A program made the translations under genes and the position numbers. A stretch of 24,453 bases of DNA from Hemicentrotus pulcherrimus. Taxonomy: Eukaryota > Echinodermata > Echinoidea > Camarodonta > Strongylocentrotidae. The number at the start of each line of letters is the position of its first letter. The stretch's first letter is position 1. The notes below the pieces were generated by a model that saw only the letters and a program-made list of their open reading frames with translations, did not search any database and had not been told where the DNA came from. Positions 9,226-20,900 of this stretch are shown here, in pieces. The DNA is taken from positions 5,670-30,122 of the forward strand of contig BEXV01004219.1 in NCBI GenBank assembly GCA_003118195.1. The letters are read 5' to 3'.

Positions 9226-9441
9226 TATGTAGGTTCTCTCAATACTCTTCTTCATCCTACTCCATATGAAGCTAACTCCTGATTTTATACCATGCATGCA
9301 TCTTTCCATCTTCAACGATGCAATCCATCCATCTTTTCTCCCTCTCAATGTTTATGCTGGCAAATGCACATGAAAGGGTTACAAGATAATGCAAAAGTTT
9401 TTGATAGTATAAATGTCAGAAACCTCATGGTACAGTAGGCG

Positions 9442-9660
9442 TTACAAAGAGATGATCAGATCGGTCATTTGCTGTATATCCTCTTTGTTCTTCTGGATAT
9501 AACACTGCGTATCAAAGAGCATCTTTGAGAGCACATGATCCCTCGTCTCATCCATTGAGATCTCCTGGCTCAACGGAGGGCTGAAGCGGAAGAACGGCGT
9601 GCCAATCGAGAAACACCAAGCCCTCGCTCGGTCAACGGCACGCATTCTTGATTCAGTGAC
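9442..9660 (-). CDS. PLA2G6: PLA2G6 exon 13 (stop codon)
   Basis: Residues 769-840 contain [20 protein letters not shown] and the helical tail that ends [15 protein letters not shown], followed by [13 protein letters not shown] is shared with vertebrates. The family's calmodulin-binding region lies in this C-terminal part (family knowledge). Confidence 0.95.
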   Translation of the reverse strand, partial: VTESRMRAVDRARAWCFSIGTPFFRFSPPLSQEISMDETRDHVLSKMLFDTQCYIQKNKEDIQQMTDLIISL

Positions 9661-11918
9661 CTGTATAGGAATGGTTGGATAAATGAAAAATGTAAGAAGT
9701 GGTATCATTAGAGCGCTTTCAAAAACACGACGGAAGCAAAGACAACGGGAGAATCACGGGGATACAGCTCTTCCGTCATGTTAGGGGAACGAACGCTATA
9801 ATGGCCTTGTACGGTCTTGAAAATCAACAAGACAGAGAAAATTCTGGATCGGGCATGCGCAGATTGCCTTTTCGCTCGCGTTACCGTCATCTTTGCCTTC
9901 CGTTGTGTTTGCGAAAGCGTCCTATTGTCTAAGGATAAAAACATTGCAGTTCTGTAAGTGTGAATAATAAATGAATTTTCATTATCAACTCAAATTGAAG
10001 ATTCGATAAACCTAATGAACATGGCATCTGCTAACATCTCTCATCTTATTTCTCAAGAAAATCCAAAGCGCTCTTGTTATTTTCAATTTGCACTTCGATT
10101 ATTGGACATTTTGAACTTTCTATTGCTTTACATTGACACAAGGAATTAATAGCATATTTGTTAATAAGGTATAATATTTTTTTGAAAAAAGGTCTTTAAA
10201 AGATCTATATTGTAATCTTGTTTGTTTTGAGCCAGATGGACATTACCTCTGTAAAACAAACAATGTAAACTAATTCCCTTTTGGCTCAAAACAGCAATTC
10301 TTTCTTTCTCATTGAAAAAAAAAAGTCTTTGGATAATATATATTGTTATCTATACAAGTGGTACAATAAATTGGTGTATTCAATATCGTAAGTGCAGTAC
10401 CCAGATGACTGACTAATATTGTTTTTGTATCGATATCGATATCATACAAAAATAAAGCCGTATTTACTGAGGTAAGTCAAATTTTGTTATTTTGCTAGTC
10501 AGACTAATATAGATTAATAATAATATTATTGTATGGCTTTGTTTTCGTGTGATAAAAGAATATATTGCTCTCGTTAAGACAATATCAGACTTGTCTTTGA
10601 CTAGTCCAATATTACCATAACTCAAGCAATATCTATCTTGTAGCACACTCAAAGCCATCCAATATTATGTAAATATTCATTTATTGAATTCATCGTTTTC
10701 TGCGACCACTGTCATTGGACATTCATTCCAAGTTACTACATTGTTATACTGTCGTATAGACTGACCTGCTCGACCATGATGTCTATCAAATTGGCACCTG
10801 CTGCAAGTGACTTGGCAGCACTAATCAGATCAACAGCGCTGTTAGGTCTCATGATCTCTACGTGGGCTATAGGCTTGAGGGCTGTAAGCCCAGTCCCTAG
10901 GGACACAACAGCACCTATCTTACGCACTGGTTCACCCTGGTGGTTTGGGAGAGGGATGGTAAGTGAGGGAGGGAAGGAGAGAGGAGGTAGGGAGGGAGGG
11001 AGAGTGAGGGGTAGGGAGGGAGGGAGAGAGAGGTAGGGAGGGAGAGAGGGGAGAGGGAGCGGTTGAGGGGTTGGTGGTGTGAACAAAGAATAATGTTAGA
11101 GAGGAAAAATATTGAAAAATTGAAGGACAGGGAAACAATTTTTCTAGAATTCAAGGCAAAACACCATGGAGCTAGGGTATTAAAGACAAAATATGTAATC
11201 AAAATGTTTCTCCATTCTGTCTATGAATAACTGATACTGATGAAAGAAGCTATTTGAGCATTATTTATTTATTCATTTCATTTTTGGAGGAAAGAACACA
11301 AGTATAAAGAATTACTAGAATGTCAGCCGTAGGAAAAAAGTAAAATGGTTGCATTAAAAAAAGACAACAGTCCGATAAAATAGCTATTTAGAATCAACAC
11401 TGTCTTCATTTTTTTTTGCATGAAATCATAAATTTGTGTTCAACAATGATTTTTTCCAGCAGTGTATATTTAATAGGGAAGTCAATGTACATGTACATTT
11501 CTGCAACATTTAACTATTATTTTGACCAGGGGCAAGACACTTTGCATTCATTAATTTGGAATGCCATTTCATATGAATGGAGGCAATGCAAACGTACCTG
11601 TGATTTCTTATACATGTAATACTCCTGGATCTCCGTCAGTGCGTCCAAGGTTGGATTGTTCGCTATGAGACCCCCGTCAAGGAATCGCCCCATCGGTCTG
11701 AAGTATGTGGGTGCAGCGCCACTTGAACGCGCAGCACTCCACATGAGTTGCTCTATCAGGGAACAAATGAAAAGTGAAGCATTTACAGAGTCAGGGTAAT
11801 GTCTTAAAGAGCACAAGATTATTAGAATAGGGAAGGAAGAGAACAGGTAGATAATAGGAAAGAAGCTGAAAATGGAAAAGAAAAGTATGAATGAAATAGT
11901 TGCAAAAGAGGGCAGGGT

Positions 11919-11954
<36 letters not shown>

Positions 11955-14900
11955 GAGAGAGAGAAAGAGGGAGAGAAGAAAGAGGAAGGGTAGTGAAAGA
12001 GAGATATACACAGAAACAGACAATGATAAGATGCTTAAGGTAGTAGCTTCATAAAAAGACATACTGAAGACAGAGAAAGGGAGAGAGACAGAGAGAAACA
12101 GAGACAGAGAGAGAGTCAAATAAAAACAGGAAGAAAGATAGATATATGTTTGTGTGTCACTTTGAACAACTGGATCACTTGAAAGCATTTTTTTTTCTTT
12201 TTGTCATTATTAAAAATACACATAAACCTATCTAGAGTAGAGAAATTTACGTGCCTGATGCAATTTAACACCTGAAACAGCCAGAAAACTTAGCAGTTGA
12301 AATTTACACTGATCAAACAACAATCAACATATCTTCTGTAAACGATCTCAAGTTATCTCTCCTTTCACTAACCTGATGGTTTGGGAACTGGCTCAAATGG
12401 TTCCTGATTAGCTGCTATCCAAGCTGAAGAGGTCTCGGGGGCGTCGTAGTTACGGAAAAGATGGAGAGCAGGCGGACTCCTGTCTCCTAACGTCCCAGAA
12501 ACAAGGATTCTACAAATTGGGGAAAATAGTTTACAGTAGTAAGCATCGAAACTGGTAGAAAAGAGCAAAAAAAATGGATTGTTCTGGGTTCAGAGGAATT
12601 GAATTGTGTAATTTATTTGCATGTCTTCTATATGCATATTCACTTGTTATGCACGAGTCAACTGAATGAGAAAATGTTGATCTACAAAGTACCATTTAAA
12701 GATAAAGTTGAGTTCTGGTAATGTGATAAAGAAACAGTGTGGAATCGATCAGAAAAAATTGATCATGTAGAATATAAATATTGGTGTGTACTGCAAGGTT
12801 CTGGAATCATCAAAATGATAAGAAATTTGGCCCAGTCTTGGTAAAAGTAATACCGTAAGCACTGTACAAAGAAAGATGTATATGGGACCACATAAACATG
12901 TGGCATTCAAAAGAGGTCCTCTTTTTAAGCCGTTAAATGTCGTATTTAGAATTTGAAGGCATGTTCTTCTACACTTGTGCATAATAACAATGAAAACACT
13001 TGAAATGCAATGGACATGGTTCAATCCCTGAAACGGCACTTATGTCATTTGTCAAGGCTACAATCTACAATCTATGATCTACATACCCAGGAAAGAAATG
13101 GGGACCTGGTAGGATGACGAAAGTCCTTGTGTTATTAATTGCCATATGCTCTCATAGTAACCACATGATTGGAATACTCCTCAGGGAGTGTAGATGGTGC
13201 TTAGAGATGGTATTTCTCATTAAGTGCTATATACATCCACATTGTCATCATTATCTAACGACCCCATTCATCCCATATCGTACCTTGGGTATTTGTATTT
13301 ATCCATCGTGGTTTCTGCTCCAAAGGTATCCTGAAGGAAAGACTCTAACTTGTCTGAGTTGTAGGGTCTTGAGCCAGTGAAGACCTCATCCTTGAGAGCC
13401 ATGTACAGCTTCCTGCATTCCTCTACAGAGAACCCTGCAAGGAAAGAAAGTATTTGGAAACTTGATACAAAAAACACCTTTATAGAAAGATCTATGTAAA
13501 TAACTAGATTGTAACAGTCATGAGCTGGGTACAACCTTGTCCATGTACAGTCTCATAGACTACATGTAGCTGGTGTGTCTTGAGCTAACAAAGAAATATT
13601 TTGATGGCCACAGACAGCTTCCTAGGCTTCTTCTGCAATGACATGAGTGAACCCTGCAAAGAAATGAAGATACTTGTCACGTTGGTCACCTCTACACAAA
13701 AGCAAGCTTCTGCATGGGTCTAGAACATAAAGCAAACAAGCCTATATTAAAGCACAATAGTGCCACATTGTATTTATTACAGGATAGATATATCAAAGGC
13801 TTCCAGATTATTTAACCCGAAAATGGTGATTTTGCAAAGACATCGAGTTACACAAAGCAGGCCATCCGTTGATTGCTGCCAATTGTTTGGTGCAAAAATG
13901 TAGGTGTGGCAAATAGCGACCATACAGAGGGTCGAGGAAAGCAACCTATATGTTCTACAGTATTCCTCAAGTATTCCAAGAAGATTTACCTTGTGACAGA
14001 GCCAAGGCCAAGATTCCTCCTGTGCTGGTCCCTACTATCCAATCAAACATCTCCACAATCTTCTTCCCTGAAGCCTTCTCTATGGCAGCCAGCATCTGAG
14101 TCAAGATCAACCCCTTGATACCTCCACCATCCAAACACAGGACCGTATCCTGCGACCGCCGCTGCGAAGGATTGGAGGCACCATCAATGGTGTCCATGTG
14201 GTCGTCTGTCTCGTCCGTTCCTTGTCTGCCGGTCGGGGCTGCTATGCACAGGTCTCCGATGCACTGGGTCAGGTATTTGTTGTAAACTGAATGACGATAA
14301 CAAACAAATATTTATATAGAGATGGTGTGATGGCTCAGTGGTAGAGCAGTGGACTCGTAACCTGAAGGTCCCAGGTTCAAATCCCTGTCCATGTGCTCAT
14401 TTTCTTTGGTAAGGCATTAATCTTTACTGCCAAGTCACTTGGAGAATTAATTTTAAAGTCGTTGATCCCCTAGTTGTTTACTTACAAGCAAATGCATGCT
14501 TCCTTAGCAGTCAGGTAAAACAGTCAAACAGTAACATAGAATGAGAGTCACTATGTTATCACCAATAAAAAGCTCCAAGAAAAATTGGCTTCAATAAATA
14601 CTGCATACAGTTGCCCACAAAGGTAGAATAACTGTTTTCTTACCTCTTTTTGTGAAGTGATTGTGACAATCATGATAGATTAAGTTTATATCTTCTCAGA
14701 ACTTTATTGATCAATCTCTATGACTCTAGATTGATCAATAAAGTTTGAAGAAGACAAAACTTTTTCTATCCAGAATAATTCATATCATCTCAATTACTTC
14801 ATGAGAAACTGACATCGGGAGCTATATGGCATAGCATTATCTTGCCGTCGAAGCTTGGTGCTCCCCAAGATACAGGTATATTATGTATTATGTAACATGT

Positions 14901-17900
14901 GTATTGTTTTACAGATTATGCTATAGGATAGGGAGGCAAAATTGAAAATAATTTATTCACGTTTGAGTTGCGAATTAGGGAATAAGAGGTAATAATCAGT
15001 TTTCCTCTCATTTTGGGGGCAACAGTATATATTAATTCTGATTTATTGTACTGCAGTATATCGCTTATTTGAACCAGCAATTCTGAACAATCTCATGATA
15101 TTCAACTATGATTACATGTACATGTACATACATGTATACCTCAATCAAGACTTCATGGTATTCTTAAAATACATATATATATACCTCTTAGTTACTGCTT
15201 CATAAAATGTACCAACCATATGGAATGGGTGGGTATCAGGATCACATCATATATCAATAATTGGAAAAAGGAACTACAACCGTTTGGAATAGGAACTGAA
15301 TCCATCTGGACCAGGACTATATCCATTGGACTAAGGACTAATACCATTTGGACCAGGAATTTAAACAAACCTTGTGCTCCTGCATCGACCTGATCCATGC
15401 CAATCTTGGGGGCCATGCCGTTGTTCGTGCCCCCATGTTTGCAGCCTCCCTGGCATCCCTTGGTCCCAGGGAGGCAACGCTCCGCCCCAACAGCATGCAG
15501 GGCATAGATCAACTCACAATTCATACCTGATAATGACAATGATAAGATTATCAATCAATTGATCAATATCTAATGTACAGGAAAAATAATAGAATTGCTG
15601 AAATGAAGCAAAAAGGGGAAAAGAAAGAAGAGAGGAAGAAGAAGCAGAAAAGAAAACAAAAATATGCAGAAGTAGAGGTGCAGTGCTAGAAGCATTAGTA
15701 TTAGTAGTAGATGAGAAGATGAAGATGAAGAAAAATATGCAGAAGTAGAGGTGCAGTGCTAGAAGCATTAGTATTAGTAGTAGATGAGAAGATGAAGATG
15801 AAGAAAAATATGCAGAAGTAGAGGTGCAGTGCTAGAAGCATTAGTATTAGTAGTAGATGAGAAGATGAAGATGAAGAAAAATATGCAGAAGTAGAGGTGC
15901 AGTGCTAGAAGCATTAGTATTAGTATTAGTATTAGTAGTAGATGAGAAGATGAAGATGAAGATGGAGAAGAAGCAGAAACAGAAAACACAAATATATAGA
16001 ATTACAGTACTAGTGGTAGCAGTATAAGTAGAACAAGAAGGAAGTAGAAGAAGAAGAGGATAAAAACGATGAAAAAAATTGGCATATTCTTCAATCCATT
16101 ATCATTATCTATACATGATATTACCATACTGGTGAATAATCATAATCATTAAAAAAAGTAATGAAAATCAAATATAACTAAAAGCAATAACGACATAATA
16201 CAAACATATGAATTATATCAAAATCCATATTGTATAAAATTGCATTAATGAAATGAGAAAAAAGCATTTAATTACTGATAAATCTTGCATGACAAAATAA
16301 AAATGAACAAAAAATATAGAAAAAATAGAACATAACGAACTACTTATCGCTGTAGGACAGTGACCCTGTTTAAATACCCATATGTCCCCTCTTGGTGTCC
16401 CATTAAAAATTATCATAGCTTTTACAGATGGATATGGACATGTATGATGTGTGCGACAAATGGATGTTTTAGATTCTAAACATTTCATGTTGCAAACATG
16501 TCTACCTCTATTATCCAAATCTTTTCAATCATTATACATGCACATATCACTTTATCATTCATATATCATGTGAAATATTTTTTTAGGTGAATGTGCATTT
16601 TCTTCAACCAAATAAGAAAAGACTGTTACAGCAAGTACATGTAATCTAAGCTGAGGCATTACATACTGGTATGCAAAAACCTTCATACTTTTTTCTTTTA
16701 CTTGAGGAAAATCTTTTTGGAAATCGTAAGCTCTCTTGTGGCAAAAGACTCAGATTTCATATGTTTCAAGAGTCATATTAAAGGTTTTTCATAATAGTTG
16801 TATTTCTTTGTTCGACTGTACAATTTGGCTTTATGGCATAACTTTCATGGACCATTCCAGGTCAGGTTTTTGCTGCTCACATTAGAAAACGATATAATGT
16901 AGACAAGGTTTCACATGTCAGTAGCCTATGATTGAAAGCAATGGAAGTTTTAGGGACCTACAAGTATACATCATATATGTATCTGTAGTTGGCAAATTTG
17001 TGTACAGTGAATCTTTTAATGAAAATGATACTATTCATTTCCCCTATCAAATGTCTAGCAAATTCCTTATATGTTCAGCATAATTTTACTGCAGGTGAGA
17101 ATGCGTTTAGATGTTAATGTTAAAAAAGAAGCTTAAAAACTAGTGTTAAAGTAAAAGCCGATCATGTATTAAGCATTTTGTACATACATGTATGCAGGTG
17201 AGAAATTTAAATTAGTTTTAGTTTCAGTTTTAGTGTTAGTGTTAGAAGCTTCTCCAATTTGTCTGCTTGATTTAAACCTGAATAACGGTCGACGAGTTGG
17301 TCCGGGTTCTGAGTCCAGGGGGCAATGACTAGAAACCCTTGTTCCATCCTCTTCTTAACTCCTTATTATAGCAAAAAGCAGAACAATCAAAGACCACAGC
17401 AAATATAGGAGGATGAGAGAAACACATTACAAAGCATTAACAAAATACTGTCCTTATCTACTATAGTTAGTGTAGTGCAGGCAAGAACTTTTTCATGCAA
17501 ACAGAAACTTAATTAAAAGGATAAAATGAAATAATAGTTCACTAACATATATCTAAATTTAAAAGGAGATTTCTTCATGGAAGAAAAGGAAGAAAATCCC
17601 ATCCCTGTATCCAGATCTAAAGATTTAAAGTCACAGCTTGTTTGATCTAAGGCTTGAATCTGCCACTTGACAATCAGTCAAATACTTTCAAAACAATTCA
17701 CTTAAAGGGACTTGGTAACATTGTTCAGGTGAGAGAAAATGGTGCTAAGGTAGTGACTTCAATGCTAGATGTACGATTAAAGATAAACTGAAAGTTTGAG
17801 TGAAAACAGACAATTATTTATGATAAAAAGTGAAATTAAATTTTAGGTAAAAGTATATTGTCAAAAAGAATCAAATTGGCTCTATATACCATTTCAAACA

Positions 17901-20900
17901 TTGAAGTGCTAAAAGTTTTTTAAAAGCCTGCTTTATGTCTCATTTTGATGCAAAAAAATTTAAAACTTGGTGAGGAGAATTTACTGTTAGAGGGAATTAC
18001 ACATTGACGCTTCAAAAATAACAATAAATATCATTGTGGTTTGACAATTTTTTCAGGACTTTTTGCATGTTAGAGGGTTAGTACAGTAGAAGGCATATAA
18101 TAAGTAACATTTCATACAAAAATTACCCGTAAGGCAGTTTTCTTGGTTCCCTTTTATCAACAAAAACAACAACATACACACAAACAATAAGTGGTGTCAA
18201 ATTATATTCAGAACTCCATCCACAATACTTTGTAACATACAGGACACCAAACAACAATTTACCATGAACATGCCCGATGTAAAGACACTAGGTCTCTGGT
18301 TTTCTTACCCATCATCCCTCCAATAGTGCTGAGGATGTCAGTGGCTGCTAGATGTCTAGGGGATTCCCCTTTGTTGTTGACTTTGTTGGCCTCTGCTCCG
18401 AATCCAATCAGGAGATGAACCGTCTGTAAATCTTTGGTCTGAAAAGAAAGTTTAGTGGTGGTTATTTTACCAGAATCCTAAGAAAGCATAATTGCTAGTT
18501 AGTAAGCATCCAGAGGACAGACAGCTTAAGGTCGTCTCCGAGAGAACTGGTAATGAGGATTAATGCCTTACCTAAGGGCACAAGCGCATCGCCTTGGTTT
18601 CAAACCCAAGTCACCAGATTACGAGACCACTGCTCTACCAACTGAGCTATCGCGCCTCCTCTATACATGTCTTGGTATTAATCAATCTGTGGTAATGTCA
18701 CTGATTTGTAAAAGTTTTCTAAATTTGTTTTAATAACCACGAAAAATCATGTTGCCAAAAATTGAATCATGTACAGGGATACATACATATATCATAAGTT
18801 TTGATAATCAAATTGAAGCTTATTAAGATGTCCATTTTCACACATACGGATGACAATGGGACAGAATTATTTCCTGTGACCACAAAATGTTGGCATTCTC
18901 ATGAAGAAACCAATATCCTCAGATATGAAAAATAAAAATAGGATTCTACTCACCTTGACTGCATGATGAAGTGGTGTATTCCCGTCTCTGTCTGCTATGT
19001 TAGGGTCAGCTCCAGAGGTCATGAGGGTAAGGGCGCAGAGTGGTCGACCCCGCTGGATCATGATGCTGAGGGCAGTATCACCGCTCTTGCTCATGGCGTC
19101 AATGTCGTACTCCGTCTCGAGGACCAGCTTAATAAAGTCAGCACTCTTGGCCCAGTGGAGAGGGGTTCCTCCATGCTTGATGCACTTCACCTTACCCTGG
19201 CTTCGATGGTTTTCAAGAATGGTCAACGCAGCGCTGTAGGCATTTAAAATTAAAAACATAAATTATGATGTGTTCGATCTAATGGCTGGCCAGTATTTCA
19301 GTGTTAAAACCAAATGAAGATAATGAGTCTAGTAATGAAACTACAGTTCAAGAGCCACTGGCTTGTGTTCATCCTGTTTTTTAAATCAAGCAATTAATTG
19401 TTCATTTAGACATACAATGTGTAAACAGTCTCACACAACTGGAATAACTGAAACAATAACATAACCGATAATTAAAAACACCCAAATGAACAAACAGGAC
19501 TACATATTCTGTTATTCAAGACAACCAACCTGCCTTCTTCATCTTTCTTCATTTCTCAAAAATGTATTCATGATTTTTGTAATACAAGAGAATTCAATTT
19601 CTTATGGTTTGAGACCACACTACTATCCTCTCTCATTGCCATACGCTTAATACAGGAGCTAACCCGTTTAACATGGGCAATGATGATCTCATTGGTCATA
19701 ATACTGTACTATTAATAATATTAGGTATTGTTATAACGCACACATCCACCATGCAAGGTATACTTCTAGGCTATTGTTTTTGGTCCTCACATCTTTAAAA
19801 AATTCTGTACTGGTACCCATTTAACACCTATGTGAAGAACGGCAAATGTCTTGCAGAAGGGTAGTCGGGCTAGCTCGGACCCGGGGACAACTCGGGCCCC
19901 AATGCAAAAACAGTCAGTTTTTGCAGGTAAGATTAAGGGTTAGGGTAAAATGACAAAAAAATGACAGTTTTTGCATTGGGGCCCAAGTTGTCCCCGGGTT
20001 TGAATTAGGCCGGATCCCCCGAAGGACATTAGTGCCACGGCGGGACTCAAACTGCAAACCATGCAGTCCACTGTCCAAAGACGTATTCACTAGACCACGG
20101 CGTCTCACCAGGAAGAGATTCGATGAGTGGCTATGAAGTAGATATTACTCCATACTAAGACATACAATTGCCACCACATTACACTATCATCACTAACTTA
20201 CTTAACATTGCACTTTTTGAGAGCGTAGTGGATGGGGTAGCCGATGTTATCATTCATATCTACAGTGGCTCCTGATTTGACCAGCTTGATGGCTGCATCA
20301 AAGTTACCCTCCTGGCAGGCTACCAAGAGAGCTGACTGAGTGGCCTTGTTGGTTCGGTCCATCAGCTCCTTGTCTTTGGATAATACCTGATGAAAGAGAA
20401 TTATTATCATCAGTCAAATCAAATGCTTTTGAAGAAAAAATAACACATCTGAGGAATTGAGTGAGAGGAGGTATTTTGTCAGACTTCAAACCAACTCAAA
20501 CTTGACACATTTATTCAAAATTGCTTTTGATGATTAGCTAATACTGTGTTCACATAGATGTATATTTCATATGTATTGTAATATGTAGGTTTATTTATAA
20601 TTTTTTGTTTTGTTGCATTCGAAGGTAGGCGCTTTATAAGCACCGTTTTTATTATTATTATTATTATTATTTGGTGTCACATGTGTATTGAACCAAGTAT
20701 GGTGTGATGAACATAACTCAACACCACAAAAGTATAACTTTACTTGGCATTTGGTATGAATGAAAATCTAGTAGGGCAAAATTATGACAATCAACAGATA
20801 TATGTATGTATACTGAAATCTAAGATGTGATCATCTGCATCTCTAAGCCATTAGACAGAGAGGCCTCTTCATAAATATGTCTTGCTATATCAAAAACTGA

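Noticed and set aside
9699..9944. Overlapping open frames on both strands
   Set aside because: They fall within a 212-bp inverted-repeat element and have no recognisable domain.
10736..11202. Pro/Ser/Leu-rich open frames around exon 12
   Set aside because: They are translations of the pyrimidine tract; only 10766-10936 is coding.
11517..12188. 223-codon open frame with Ser/Leu runs
   Set aside because: Most of it translates the CT tract of intron 10. Only the 11598-11752 portion is a phospholipase exon, bounded by clear splice sites.
14330..14395. Possible functional tRNA-Thr (CGT)
   Set aside because: The A and B boxes are present, but the T stem and acceptor do not pair well. The same non-tRNA tail is shared with another copy at 18523-18659, so it is a SINE.
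15514..15989. Hydrophobic open frames suggesting a membrane protein
   Set aside because: They arise from the 73-bp minisatellite; the period is not a multiple of three and no gene structure is present.
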